Notes: generated by a model from the letters alone, not told the origin. A stretch of DNA of 64,000 nt from Psococerastis gibbosa (GCA_963971405.1 OZ020489.1:37233047-37297046), one strand, 5' to 3'. Shown: positions 9,777 through 19,985, counted from the stretch's first letter. Numbers and translations are program-made.

Positions 9777-10563
9777 TTTTTTATTTATATAAATTGGGGT
9801 ACAGGTGTTACCTGTGTGCACTTAAGCCTATTGGCCTATTGTGCCCCCTACAACAAAGTATCTACATCACTTTCTCGAGGCCTATCTCCCTCACGAGAGC
9901 CAGGATCTTGAGGGGATTCAGAAGTGGTAGGTCTTTTATATGTAACTGCAAGCTTTCCGAGCATGCTGCTCTTCTTCGTGCAATTGCATCGCATCGCATC
10001 GCAGGTCCTCCGCACCTTCATTGCAGAATCTGCAAGACTATAGTTGTCTCCCTAAGAGACTCCAGATTTTAACCCCAGGACCAAAGACGCCAAGGCCTGT
10101 TCTTGGTTTGGTACTTCCTAGCCTAGAGCCATCAGTATACCACTTGATTGTGTGACTATTGAGAATTCCTGCTGATTCGCAGCATTCTTTCATTGTCCCT
10201 AATATAGTTTCGAATTCCCTCCTAAAACAGTATTTTGGATGGATTCTATCGCTTGGCATATCCAGGCAGTGGTCAGACGTAGTCAGAGAGGCTGAGTCTC
10301 TCTTAATTGCCCTTCCACTCCTAGTAATGCCATTTCTGCTGAAGTTTCCACTGCAACATGGAGGGGTGGGAAGTCCAGTACTATCTCCATTGCTGCAGTG
10401 GGACAGGATTACATAGCCCCTGTAAAGCATCATGTTAGAGAATACGGGCTTCTGAATGTAGCCATAATTTGGATTATTCAGAGAAAAATTCTCATGTGGT
10501 TTGATTTGCCATGTCCATGAAGCCATGACCAATGGTATGGTTACAGCAGGAAAAGACAGGCAG
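9777..10563 (-). mobile_element. 5'-truncated non-LTR retrotransposon with RNase H remnant
   Basis: A 12-bp direct repeat, TCCATGAAAGTT, flanks the insert (9765-9776 and 10564-10575). The 3' end carries an A-rich tail (T8 on the plus strand after 9776). On the minus strand an open frame reads HTIKWYTDGSRLGS then TGLGVFGPGVKI, the RNase H start with the catalytic Asp of TDGS. Further on, CRFCNEGAED and, in another frame, LLNPLKILALVREIGLEKV represent the C-terminal Zn-knuckle and tail. Frameshifts show it is dead. It is an I/Jockey/R1-type LINE inserted by target-primed reverse transcription. Confidence 0.85.
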
Positions 10564-10624
10564 TCCATGAAAGTTACTGTGGACTAAAAATTCACCCAGT
10601 AAAGTTCATGAAAAAAACTAAGAC

Positions 10625-10800
10625 TAACAATTAAAAATACCCTACAATATGATGTATGAAGTAGTCTTCTACAACTTGAGTAGACCAAAATTTTAATAAC
10701 TTGCTTAGTAAATTAAATAAAAAAATAGTAAGTATCGGATTTTGGGGTGCCAATATTCTACACTCCATGTATCCTCTTAAATAAAATGTTTTATAAAAAT
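10625..10800 (-). repeat. Half copy of TTAA element F4
   Basis: Matches the right arm of 40166-40787: ACAATATGATGTATGAAGTA, CTTCTACAACTT, AACTTGCTTAGTAAATTAAA and GGGGTGCCAATATTCTACAC. The left half and flanking TTAA are not clear. Confidence 0.55.
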
Positions 10801-11619
10801 ATACATATACTATATACAACTTTAAGTTCCGAGTTTATCGACTAATTTTACGGCACCATTATTTTCTACGATCGGAACACTCTATAGCCGAAGTCCGAAG
10901 GTCGTAAAAAATAAAATATATGAAGACCGTCAAAGAAATTACAAGCAGAGCAACCATTACGGGCAACGTGAAAATCTCATACAAAGAAAACATAGGCTAA
11001 ACAGTGGACGGGTATGGCTATTATGTATGGAAATGGAGTACCTTAGGCAGAACAGGTTGTCAGGCCGGGGTGAAAAGGTCAGAATGTAGTTCGCCAGCCG
11101 TGCCTACTTCGTAGGTACGAACCTGAGGCGTTCTCGGCCTAGCCTACCCACAACGCACCCGTAGGTATACCTATACCATCATACTTAACTATACTAGTTT
11201 AGATTTATAGCACCTATCGGATTCGGAGTTGCAGGTACGCATTGCATTGCCTTCACGGTTTATAACGGCCAAGAATTTAATAGGAGCCCCCATTTTTTAG
11301 TGCGGAAACGGTCCACCAATTGCAGATAACTGCAACTTCTTTGCATGCAATTACAGACGATTTACGAATTATGAGGTCAGTTACAGTCGACGCAAAATGA
11401 GAAAACTATGTACTTGAATCGTTGTTGATCATTGCGATACTTTAAAGCAATTAATAGCATCACCCTGTTGTGCTTTACTCCCAATGCATTTTCCCTATGC
11501 AGATATATGAGAACGCACTTATGGCGGTTTTGCTCGAATGTTGTATACAAGACTACTAAGCTCTTGTATTCTATATTTAATGTAAAAAGGACATCAAATA
11601 CAGTATATTGGAATATCTT

Positions 11620-12190
11620 AATTATGTTTGTATGTTATGTGTCCCTAATCGTTCTATATGGTATGGAGGGGTGGACGTTGACATTAGCTATTTTTTGAGA
11701 AGGCGGGGTTTCCACATACGTCAATGGTAAATATGGTTTTGACGTGGTAGAAGACATTTTTAGTATGTCTTTAATATCTGCTAAAACGTCAATACCACAT
11801 TTACCATTGACCATTGACGTATGTGGAAACCCCGCTGCACAGAATCAGTGTATTTGAAATGTGGGTATACAGACGAATGAGAGGAGTGCGCCGAATGCTG
11901 AGGTCCTGAGGCGACTCAATACAGAAGCAGTTTCTGCGGACGGTTAAAAAACGGAAACTAACATACTTTGGCCATGGGATGAGGAACGAAAAGTATCGCC
12001 TTCTGCATGTAACAATCCTAGGGAAGACAGAAGGACGGAGGGCTCCCGGCAGAAGAACATCCTCGTTGAAAACCCTAAGGCAGTGTTTGGCAAGAGCACG
12101 ACTTCACTTTTCAGAGCAGCAGTCTCCAAGGTCCGAATTGCTATGATGATCGCCAATCTTCGATATGATGGTCAGTTCAAGCATTCAAGT
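11620..12190 (+). pseudogene. RTE-like retrotransposon C-terminus, split by a MITE
   Basis: Before the MITE one frame gives VLYGMEGWTLTLA. After it come FEMWVYRRMRGVRRML and, in the same order as in RTE-type reverse transcriptases (craniofacial-development-protein-2-like annotations), KRKLTYFGHGMRNEKYRLL, GRRAPGRRTSSLKTL and, after a frameshift, FRAAVSKVRIAMMIANLR. These are the last 120 or so residues of the polyprotein. The MITE at 11702-11835, a stop and the frameshift make it inactive. Related tails are at 25330, 27893, 40830 and 56100. Confidence 0.8.
11702..11835. mobile_element. Short TTA-family MITE, empty-core version of the composite
   Basis: GGCGGGGTTTCCACATACGT at the left pairs with ACGTATGTGGAAACCCCGC at the right. 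The centre keeps the palindromic spacer found in the composites (GACGTGGTAGAAGACATT on one side, AATATCTGCTAAAACGTC on the other) but has no inner element. It interrupts an RTE pseudogene. The flanking trinucleotides no longer match TTA. Confidence 0.8.
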
Positions 12191-12600
12191 TAAAGGAAAT
12201 ATCCACGTTGCGTGCACAAGGGGGGGGGGGAGGGGGAGGAGGAGGATACGCTTTACACCCATATTTAGTCAAATATTGTAAGAAGTTCCACCCTGTCCCC
12301 AATAGGGGGCATACTCGTAGATACCTATTATCAAAGCAAAAATAAGACTCAGTTCGGTACCTGTGACGTAGTTCAACTTACTGTAGAGGGCTGAATAGGC
12401 AAAATAAAGAAGACTTTCCTCTTACCTGAAAATAAAAGAAAACGTTTAGTGCCATTGCTTTTGGGACAAATAGAAATTCATTCAATTGAAAAGTTAATTA
12501 TTATTATTAGGTAGGCAATTTCCTGCAAAAACGCGATTATGCTTACACAGACATTAAAAATAATAGAATAATGATTAGAAACTTGAAGCAGTGATTTCCA
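12191..12600. other. No gene recognised; G-rich run
   Basis: A G10 run and a GGAGG-rich stretch at about 12221-12245 follow the RTE end. Nothing else is recognisable. Confidence 0.4.
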
Positions 12601-12757
12601 AATAATAAATAAATAAGGACTTTTTGTTCTATTACTAAGCCAACCTAGCGGGGTTCTTACACTCAACTAGGACCACCTGCTCTACATGCTCCTCCGAAGT
12701 ATGGCCAGAAAATGTAGGTAATGCGGGACTCGAACCAACAACCTATGTGCACAAACG
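12601..12757 (-). mobile_element. tRNA-derived SINE, family S1, minus copy
   Basis: Read on the minus strand it has GGTTCGAGTCCCGCATT (B box) and then ends CTAGGTTGGCTTAGTAATAG, AAAAAGTCC and (TTAT)n, as at 7453-7668. The 5' head is partly lost. Slightly diverged throughout. Confidence 0.75.
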
Positions 12758-12853
12758 ATATTTTTGACAAAATTAATTCCTCGTTCAATTTTGAAAATGG
12801 TCTTATGGAAAAATTTGTAAATACCATGGGTTTAGTGATATGCGAGTTATATG

Positions 12854-12930
12854 CAGGCCCGTAACCAGAGGGGGTGGCTCAGGGGGGCTGCAGCCCCCCC
12901 ATTTCGAAATGTTTTGATTTTATACTAGAC
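12854..12930. repeat. Unpaired hAT-like terminus
   Basis: CAGGCCCGTAACCAGAGGGG followed by GGGGGGCTGCAGCCCCCCC resembles the G-rich hAT ends elsewhere in the window (compare 16107 and 8718). I could not find its partner end. Confidence 0.4.
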
Positions 12931-13351
12931 ATAATTGAACTTTCCAGACGTGTGACATTTCACTACTTACTATAGGATGGTCGTATATGCTTATTCTCCA
13001 AATTTTTAAGTTGTAGCATATTCTTTAAGAAATATCCGTCGACCGTCATTGCATGTTAATGAATGGATTCAAGTCTTAGGAGTAAAGAACCAAATCAAGA
13101 CATCAAACAACCTGGTACCTCTACGAACATTTCCATAAATTGGTACCTATCCCCCAGTATGCTTCAGTATTCTTTCAGTCTTTTTACATTGCAAAACAAG
13201 TCTCTCTCTCATAATGAGTAAAGACGTGACTTTTTACCACATTACAGTGGGCAGGACAAGTCTCCTTACAGTGTTACAGAATACGCGTGGCTTGTTCAAT
13301 AAGATTTATTTATTTGCCCAATGTGTGTGAGATAATAGTAGTTAGATTGAA

Positions 13352-13420
13352 CAGTACAATTGCGGTGGTAGACCGGTTGTCAAGGTGTCAATGTCAAAGT
13401 CGCCGGTTCGAAACAACTGT
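13352..13420 (+). repeat. tRNA-like fragment
   Basis: GCGGTGGTAGACCGGTTGTC followed 25 bases later by CGCCGGTTCGAAAC has the spacing of tRNA A and B boxes. No proper acceptor stem. Probably the head of a SINE. Confidence 0.45.
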
Positions 13421-13546
13421 GGGGAATTTTTTTTATGCATATTTCATTACGACTGCTATTAATGGGCTTGCCTAAATTATTTAATTGCTCATAAGTTGTG
13501 CAACCGGTACTTACAATACTGTATTTTATGTAAATAATAGGCCATT

Positions 13547-13618
13547 GGGGCTTGTTGTCCAGCGGTAAAGACGATGCCCCGGATATACGTAGATGGAAGG
13601 TTCGAACAGTTTTTTTCT
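13547..13618 (+). repeat. tRNA-like SINE head, family S2
   Basis: TTGTCCAGCGGTAAAGACGA then TGCCCCGGATATACGTAGAT and GGTTCGAACA parallels the S2 copies on the minus strand at 15829, 19600 and 56400. The family forms a 5-bp anticodon-like stem around a CCGG loop. Truncated 3'. Confidence 0.5.
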
Positions 13619-13647
13619 AAACCCTCTAATTTTGGTTACTACTGTTC

Positions 13648-13740
13648 TATATGCTTGTATGGTCAGCTCCCTTTTTAGTACTCTGTAATGTAACAGAGGC
13701 ATGGACTTTGACAGAAGCTAAGGAGAACAGAATCCAGAAA
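13648..13740 (+). pseudogene. RTE-like reverse transcriptase fragment
   Basis: The frame reads LVLCNVTEAWTLTEAKENRI and then stops. This corresponds to the VLLYGxEAWTLT block that precedes the FEMW segment in RTE-type proteins; compare 11654-11698. Only about 30 residues remain. Confidence 0.55.
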
Positions 13741-13921
13741 GGACCATAGACGTAGGACGATTGCACTTCACTACTACATAACAAATTTAGAGCTGCATCG
13801 CATTAGCCCAGCCACGCTAGATGGGATAAGTAAGCAAGTTAAATTCTTCGTCTGCCTTGAAAAGTATTCCAGGCGTTGTCTTAAGGACGAACCGGAGTCG
13901 CCTATATTACATTTTCTGTTC

Positions 13922-14234
13922 AAACTTCCATTTCTCATGAAATATGGAACGCAGAACAATGAAAAAATGCTGAATGGAAAGAAGAATTTTTTCTCCTAAT
14001 TTTGATATATAGTATGTGGCCTTAACTAACCCCAATTCGCTACAGTTGATGAACTCCTTCAGCTTGAACTCCTGAGTGACCGTTATTTTTTGCGTATCAA
14101 GTTCACTAACTATAGCCGATCGGTATTGATGATTGCAACATACTATACATCAAAATTGGGAGAAAAAATTCTTCTTGCCATTCAGCATTTTTTTCAATTT
14201 TCTGCGTTCCATATTTCATGAGAAATTAAAGTTT
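13922..14234. mobile_element. Long-inverted-repeat element (about 96-bp arms)
   Basis: The left arm 13922-14017 contains TCTCATGAAATATGGAACGC and ATTTTTTCTCCTAATTTTGA. The right arm 14138-14234 is its inverted copy, ending GCGTTCCATATTTCATGAGA then AATTAAAGTTT. The loop is about 120 bases. There is no coding capacity and no clear target duplication, so the superfamily is unknown. Confidence 0.7.
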
Positions 14235-14527
14235 GCACAGAAATGGAATATATAATTTAATGATAAGTTATAAACAATAGGAATTTTTTCTTTTTCTTTA
14301 AATTATGTACATCAATCTTTAATATTTGTACGCATATAAGGGCTACGGCTGTGTGATACAATAAATTTTTTTGTATATTCGATTCTATTAGATTGTAGGA
14401 GGAACTGCAGCCGAAGCACAGAACCGCAAGGAGTGGAAGGGAACCTGCCGTATCGCTGACCCCACCTAGGGATAAAAGTGAGGAAAAAGAAAAAGTTAAT
14501 AAAAAATATTTTAAATATTACATTATA

Positions 14528-14645
14528 TATAAATCGGGCAAGACGAAATTTCATATGCTTTTCTGGAATTGTATTATACTTTGTCGTGGGCGACAATTGA
14601 GTGGATCCTGACGTATTTTGTAAATTAAACTAATCGGACCTGTAC
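14528..14645 (+). repeat. Dispersed repeat F7, copy 1
   Basis: Shares AAATCGGGCAAGACGAAATT, then CTGGAATTGTATTA, GGGCGACAATTGAGTGGAT and CCTGACGTATTTT with 29690-29815. It may be a LINE 3' untranslated segment, since RT debris lies just upstream of the second copy. Confidence 0.6.
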
Positions 14646-15474
14646 TATAGTATTCCAGACGTTGTCTGCATAGAAGAAGAACATTACAGATAACATATTA
14701 GAATCCTCCCTTATGAACGGAACGGCTACCTGCTTGAATATCGTATCATACAGCCCAGAAAATCCATAGGTACTCACTCTACCGTACCTAATATCTAGCA
14801 ACTCTTTCCCCGTGCCCTCTCCGTACATATGAGGCACGCAGAACCGATTTCGTCGTAATAATCCAAATAACCCCACCTATATACCTGGTACCTAACCAAT
14901 AACTAGAGCAAATAAAGATGCAATCAGTGCAATCACACACATACTGCCCAACAAAAAAAAATGGGCCTGGTCACCCTTAAGTAGGCAGAAAAACGTGACG
15001 CGCAAGATATGGAGACCAGAGGTTACAAACGTCTTCCAGCCATAAATAATACCTTCTCCATTTCAGAGTAATTTAGAGGGAAAACTGACCGACGGACGTG
15101 GCAGCAGAATGCAGTAATGCAGTACTTTTACGCTGATAATCATAGCCTCTTCAAGCCGGAATCTACTTTTTCTGTTTATTTTGCTAGTTTTTGTTGGTTT
15201 TTTTCGAGATCAGATCTAAGTGGCATCTGTTTCTAAGATACCGGAGGCAAATCTTGTCCAGTTGAGGCTACCTGCTCGACTGGAATGATTAGATGGAAAT
15301 CAAATAGTAGTTTGAGACCGGGGAGGAGGCCGAGTTAAATTGACACTAATCGATTTGTTTTTCTGCTGCTTAGCTTGTTGAATAGTAACGAGGTTTCAAT
15401 AGCTCAACTAGGCATTCTTCGAGTTGGGACATTCCAGCGCGCCAAAAATATTTTTTGGGACCACCTGCAGGCTG
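14646..15474. other. No gene recognised
   Basis: A minus-strand open frame at 14625-14876 encodes an 83-residue peptide I do not recognise. The rest shows no repeat ends or RNA boxes. Confidence 0.4.
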
Positions 15475-15800
15475 ATCATGGCGATTATAATACCGGTATT
15501 TCTTTAATCCCCTGGTATTAAAATGTAAACAAGATAATTTTATAATGGAAAGTGCTATTCAAAATTTGTTTGTTTACATTTTTAATACCAGGGGATTAAA
15601 TAAATACCGGTATTATAATCGCCATGATCAGCCTGCAGCGGCCCCATCATGGCGGTTATAATACCGGGGTTAATATAATACCCTGGTATTAAAAATGTAA
15701 ACAAGATAATTTTACAATGAAACGTGCTATTCAAAATTTGTTAGTGTACAGTTTTAATCCCAGGAGTAAGTTAATACCAATCGTCATGATCAGGCCGCTG
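15475..15800. mobile_element. Two adjoining fold-back elements sharing CTGCAG/CAGCGG termini
   Basis: Element 1 (15475-15638) is a near-perfect hairpin: CTGCAGGCTGATCATGGCGA at the left, its reverse complement at 15619-15638, continuing through TTATAATACCGGTATT and CCCCTGGTATTAAAATG arms. Element 2 (about 15636-15800) starts CAGCGGCCCCATCATGGCGG, ends CATGATCAGGCCGCTG and has the same internal spacer (GTAAACAAGATAATTTTA, GTGCTATTCAAAATTTGTT) but more arm mismatches. They abut and share the CAG. Non-coding. Confidence 0.8.
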
Positions 15801-15828
15801 CAATGTTTTTCTGAAATTAGAGGATATG

Positions 15829-15880
15829 TAAAAATCTGGACTTGGCGGGATTCGAACCCACGATCTTCGCCTAACCACTT
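15829..15880 (-). repeat. tRNA-like SINE fragment, family S2
   Basis: On the minus strand: GGTTAGGCGAAGATCGTGGG, then TTCGAATCCCGCCAAGTCCA followed by GATTTTT. It matches the 3' half of the tRNA-like head at 19600 and 56400. The 5' half is replaced by unrelated sequence. Confidence 0.6.
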
Positions 15881-16106
15881 TGAGATTCTAAACAAGAAGC
15901 AAGCTATGCCAAACGAACTAAACTCATGTTAGGATTTAGGCCTACGATACAGTAATAAAAATTAAACGTTTGTATAAATAATCAAGAATACAATCGTAAT
16001 TTTGTTTATTTATTTACGGGTTACTTCTAACTTAATGCCATTTAACCACTACTGAAACCTATTTACCTGCTCTGCCAAAATGCTGCCAATAAATTTAGAA
16101 ACAACA

Positions 16107-16598
16107 CAGGCCCGGATTTAGGAATAGGCAGAGTAGGCAGCTGCCTAGGGGCCCCCACAAAAATAAAAAATAAATAACACGAATTTAAAAAGTAAAAAAT
16201 AAAAACTTATTTACCTGTAAATTTCTTATGACAAAAATAATTTTTAATTTTTATTATGGCGGGAAATTTAGTGTCGTGACATTAATTGCACCTGACAGTG
16301 ACAAGGGAGATTGAATATTTTGGCTCTCCTCAGCTTAGAAAGAGATATTTTGAAAGAGCTGAACGTTGAATATATAATTGATACATTTATTGGCCGTAAA
16401 ATTAGACGCAAGTCTATTTAAAATGAAATGCAAGGACAATGATTATGCTCTTATTTTATTGTTCCCTCGTTTTCTAATATCCTACTATACTCTACATCTG
16501 CAGTTCAACAGTGAGGGAAAGCCAATGAAGCTGCTTCTTTTGGGAGGGCCCCACAGAGAACTGTGCCTAGCGGCCTCCGAAGCCTAAATCCGGCCCGG
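16107..16598. mobile_element. hAT-type MITE (492 bp)
   Basis: The ends CAGGCCCGGATTTAGG and CCTAAATCCGGCCCGG are inverted (13 of 16 match), and the octamer AAACAACA flanks both sides perfectly (16099-16106 and 16599-16606). Subterminal GGGGCCCCCAC and GGGAGGGCCCC keep the G/C-rich character of this group. The interior holds a meaningless 69-residue open frame. Short CAGGCCCGG-type ends of this style are common in hAT derivatives. Confidence 0.9.
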
Positions 16599-16606
16599 AA
16601 ACAACA

Positions 16607-17150
16607 CATTTCAACGGGTTTCCACACATCACGAATACCCCTAATACTTAAAGCAAGCGCCAAAAGGTACTTACTACCGGCTTATGTATGAGTATGTTCG
16701 TCCACTGACGCTATCACGACCAATTAGTTGTACCTAACCTGAAATACCTTTCTAAATCGTGCCTGCACTTCAGTAGCCCGCTGTCCTGCACCCCACAGGG
16801 CTATCATACGAACCTACTGGGTGTGCCCAACCTGTATTTGACCAAATGCTTTCTAAACTAATTTATATCCTAGAATTTGATATAAAATGTACATCTTTTC
16901 AGTGCGATCATATATTACTTCTTTTTTTTTATGCGCAGTTTATGAGTTTTGTGTGTATATCATTAAAAAAAATTTGAGGAAAGAATATACTGTAAGAATG
17001 TGGTGACTGGCGAGTTATATAGTAGTAGTTTTTATATTAGAAGATTAAAAAACCTGTTGTACTGAGTACAACACGTTCTCAGTTAGTAAGTAAATAAGTA
17101 AACTATGATTTTTGCTTCCCTATTTATAAGTTAGCATTATAGAATGTAAC
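16607..17150. other. No feature recognised
   Basis: Plain AT-rich sequence without repeat ends or coding similarity that I can support. Confidence 0.4.
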
Positions 17151-17154
17151 CATG

Positions 17155-17320
17155 TTATGGTCTAAATTTCAGATTTCGAGATTTCAACATTTACATGTTT
17201 TGAGGTGAAATAAGTGGTTTTGCGAAAGGTCTGTCTATCTGCTTGCCTGTCGGCTGTCCAGTGACTTTCCTACCAAAATACGTGAAATTCGGTGCCAAGA
17301 TTCACAAAATATGTTGTCTA
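17155..17320 (+). repeat. Dispersed repeat F1, degraded copy
   Basis: TTTCGAGATTTCAACATTTA, TTTTGAGGTGAAATAAGTGG and GTCTGTCTATCTG line up with the better copies at 19750 (minus), 36321 and 39328. The end with GGAAAGCTTTGTGATGG is lost. Confidence 0.55.
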
Positions 17321-17655
17321 AGGACATTTTTATTTATTTTCCAACCCCAAAACACAGCTACAAAAATTCTCAAATTCTGCAAATTGCTTTGTGTAACCAA
17401 TTGATGAAATGGAGCTGCGCGTGAGCCAAGTTCTTACACTTGTCAGCCGAAATGATAACGTCACACTAAAGTCAGAAACGTACCATCAAAAGCATCATTT
17501 CGATATAATTGCGTTTAAATCTGCTTAAACAAACAGTCAGACACGCCCTTCTTTATCGAGAATTTTTTCAGTATATTATGCAAAAGTAAACCTTATGACA
17601 AGGTCACTAAAGATTTTCTCAATTTCGCCAAAAATGTAGATTACGCCCTTCTGAC

Positions 17656-18203
17656 TTTTTTTTTTTTTTTTTTTCCTTCGTGGGGCCTACTCGTTTGAGT
17701 TCCTATAAGCGTCGACCTAGAAGGTCTTTTGCTTCCACGTTTGCCGTCTACGCCCATCTTATAACACCAGTCTTTCTGATAAATTCTAGTGTTTTTGTGA
17801 TGGGATTAGATCGGATGGTTTCCTCTTCAGACCTAGGGTGGCCAAGAGTTTGGTATCGAGTTTGTCCCAGCGCTTCACATTCAAAGAGAATGTGTTCAGC
17901 TGTTTCTTCTTCAACTTCACACAGTCTGCATCTACTGTCGTTTTTCACGCCAACCCTATGCATGTGTTTGTTGAAGTGGCCGTGGCCCGTAAGCGTGCCA
18001 ACCACCCTTCTAGCTTGCTCTCTAGAGAGAAGCTGATCGGTGAGCTTTTTACTAGGACCCGGAATAACCTTCTCAGCAAATCTGCTTTCCGGGACTTTCT
18101 TCCATTCCTCTTCTGACTTTAAGGTGACGATAAGTCTACGGCTGATAAAACGGTTAGTGCGGCCTGAGTAAGGGGGGGGGGGTGGATTTCTCTTATTTTC
18201 CAT
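17656..18203 (-). pseudogene. Non-LTR retrotransposon C-terminal region with poly(A) tail
   Basis: A 151-codon minus-strand frame ends the LINE protein: LLSREQARRVVGTLTGHGHF, then a CX2CX8HX4C knuckle CRLCEVEEETAEHILFEC, then ITKTLEFIRKTGVI near the stop. This order (GTLTGH, knuckle, FIRxTG) is standard for I/Jockey/R1-type LINEs with RNase H. About 70 bases of 3' UTR follow, then A20 (T20 on the plus strand at 17659-17679). This is the best preserved LINE end in the window, but RT and RNase H are absent, so it is a 5'-truncated dead copy. The plus-strand open frame here is antisense. Confidence 0.85.
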
Positions 18204-18776
18204 CTGCCATACACTAAAGATAAATTCTACTTCTATGTACTTCTGTTAACCGCACTCAGAGAGGGAGAGACAAGAAAAATGGCTGACCCTTATTAACCCC
18301 TATATAACGCAACACCATGTCGTTAAGGTACGTTTATAAATAAATTCAAGCAGACAGCTATCAAAGGTAGCTCGCGAGTTACCGCCAGTTAAGTCATGAT
18401 TACTTGATGAGACCCTATGTCTAGCAGAGTGCGGCTAATAAAACATAATAAAAAACTAAATGTAATTATATGGATTACCAAACATTAAAACCCAATTTAG
18501 TTCTTTGCATAGGGCAAAGATATACTAACGAGGTTTTTATGTCTCATCTCTCATAGACTTCTTTTTCATTGACGTACATGTAACAGATGTAGTTCTGCAC
18601 AAGTATAGTTATAATCCAGAAAAGGTCAGCAGATAATGTAACGAATAAGCAGTCCCCGAACAATCAGCGGCATAATTGGAAGGTGTGGTGGCAGGTCTGG
18701 TGGTGCAGACTTGTTTAGAAAAGGCCACAGTAACCCGAGGCTGACTATGTGACGGGGCGAATGGTTGCCGCCATTA
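18204..18776. other. Mostly unassigned; contains a motif repeated at 19160
   Basis: At about 18673-18710, AATTGGAAGGTGTGGTGGCA and GTCTGGTGGTGC recur at 19162-19198 on the other side of the composite MITE. This suggests the MITE landed beside, or separated, two copies of a short repeat. Confidence 0.5.
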
Positions 18777-19160
18777 GGCGCCCATTCCATTGACCGGCTA
18801 GGGCTATTTCCAAAAACAGTGACGTGGTAGCAGACATTCAAGACTTAGGTTGCGTCTCCACCGATCTCGCATTGCAGAATGCAAATGACATTGACGGAAA
18901 TTAGAATTTTTCTTATTATAGAAATCTATTAAAATGTGTGTACTTAACATATCCCATGACGCCATTTTTTAATTTTAGTTTGTTTGTTTGTGATTTTACT
19001 GTATGATCATTGACCAATTTTAACTATGGCATAGAGGAAAATAAACCTTTCCGTCAATTCTGCAATGCGAGGTCGGTGGAAACGCCACCCAAGTCTTGAA
19101 TGTCTGCTACCACGTCACCGTTTTTGGAAATAGCCCTAGCCGGTCAATGGGATGGGCACC
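18777..19160. mobile_element. Composite (nested) TTA-target MITE, copy 2
   Basis: The outer ends GGCGCCCATTCCATTGACCG and its inverse at 19141-19160 enclose CTAGGGCTATTTCC, the spacer GACGTGGTAGCAGACATTC, and an inner element 18848-19089 starting after CTTA and ending CCACC before CAAGTC (TAA mutated to CAA). TTA precedes the outer left end (18774-18776). The right flank reads AAA, so that TTA has decayed. The core matches copy 1 closely. Confidence 0.85.
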
Positions 19161-19209
19161 AAATTGGAAGGTGCGGTGGCAAGTCTGGTGGTGCCACTAA
19201 ATAAGCAAT

Positions 19210-19480
19210 CACAACTAGGGAGCTCTTTTGCCCTGAGGTTGGGAAACTAGCGGAGGAACTCGAAGAAGAGTCAACGGCATAAGGATGCAGAAGGCAACTG
19301 GAAACCACTGCATTAAAATTCCCTAAGACAGTCATCATGACTAAGTACATCCGATACCTTACATACTTGACTTTCTTTTGGAGAGTCCAAAGTACTGTCT
19401 CTACTTGCATACGATTGCCATGATGATCACCAATCTTCGCTAGAAGAGGCATTCGAAGAAGAAGAAGAAGTATTAAAGGC
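19210..19480 (+). pseudogene. Retrotransposon 3' end (RTE-like)
   Basis: A frame gives IAMMITNLR then stop, matching the IAMMIANLR end of RTE-type proteins. It is followed by GAGGCATTCGAAGAAGAAGA, the GAA-rich tail typical of these elements. Upstream, GCAGAAGGCAACTGGAAACC looks like a second LINE 3' segment. No larger domain survives. Confidence 0.6.
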
Positions 19481-19599
19481 TCATACTGTTTGATAAATTG
19501 TCGGTTTGCATGGTGGGGGTCGTGTGCAAACTGGCAGAGTTCTTACATCAGAAGACTAGTTAAGAGAAGAAGAAGAAGAACCAAAATTAGAGAAACAAG

Positions 19600-19671
19600 A
19601 AAAATGTGGACTTGACGAGATTCGAACCCACGATCTATGCCTGCCGGGGCATCGTGTAACCCAGCGGTCGG
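19600..19671 (-). repeat. tRNA-like SINE head, family S2
   Basis: On the minus strand: CGCTGGGTTACACGATGCCC, CGGCAGGCATAGATCGTGGG, then TTCGAATCTCGTCAAGTCCA. The ATGCC...GGCAT stem with a CCGGCA loop mimics an anticodon arm, and GTGGGTTCGAAT mimics a T arm. The acceptor stem is not complementary. Confidence 0.65.
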
Positions 19672-19740
19672 CAACCCGCGGCCCGCGTAATGCAGACAAA
19701 GTCGACAAATAAAAACAGAAATATTTGAATTTTGAACTTA
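19662..19740 (+). mobile_element. hAT-like left terminus, partner end not found
   Basis: CAGCGGTCGGCAACCCGCGG is a canonical hAT/Charlie-type start. It lies about 340 bases upstream of a hAT-like transposase remnant on the same strand (20078), with repeat F1 between them. The right inverted end is not visible. Confidence 0.5.
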
Positions 19741-19749
19741 CGCATTTAA

Positions 19750-19985
19750 AAAAATTAAATGGTCCCGAGGTATGATTTTTGTGAACCTACATGCCGAATT
19801 TTATCAAAATCGACCGAGTAGTTTGCCCGGAAATCGACGCACAGACAGACAGACAGACAGACATTTCGTAAAAGCCACTTTTTTAGGTTCCCGGGACCTC
19901 AAAACGTCTAATTCCGTTGAAATCTCGGAATCGAAAATTTCGACCATCACAAAGCTTTCCTTATACTACGTATAAATTGGAAAGC
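19750..19985 (-). repeat. Dispersed repeat F1, minus copy
   Basis: Ends on the right with CTACGTATAAATTGGAAAGC. Reading leftwards: GACCATCACAAAGCTTTCC, GTTGAAATCTCGGAATCG, a GACA microsatellite (19844-19861), AGTTTGCCCGGAAATCGACG and GGTATGATTTTTGTGAACCT. The order is the same as at 39328. In both copies the antisense frame ends SVEISESKIxTITKLSLYYV, but nucleotide conservation of a young repeat explains this. Confidence 0.75.

Noticed and set aside
12420-12445. Splice-site-like string shared with 48935
   Set aside because: CTTACCTGAAAA is short and both contexts lack coding sequence beside it.
17680-18116. Plus-strand open frames of 118 and 92 codons
   Set aside because: They are antisense to the LINE C-terminal frame at 17748-18203, which has the recognisable Zn-knuckle.
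19772-19975. Conserved protein ending TITKLSLYYV
   Set aside because: The frame recurs in other F1 copies because the repeat is conserved at nucleotide level; no start, domain or codon bias.
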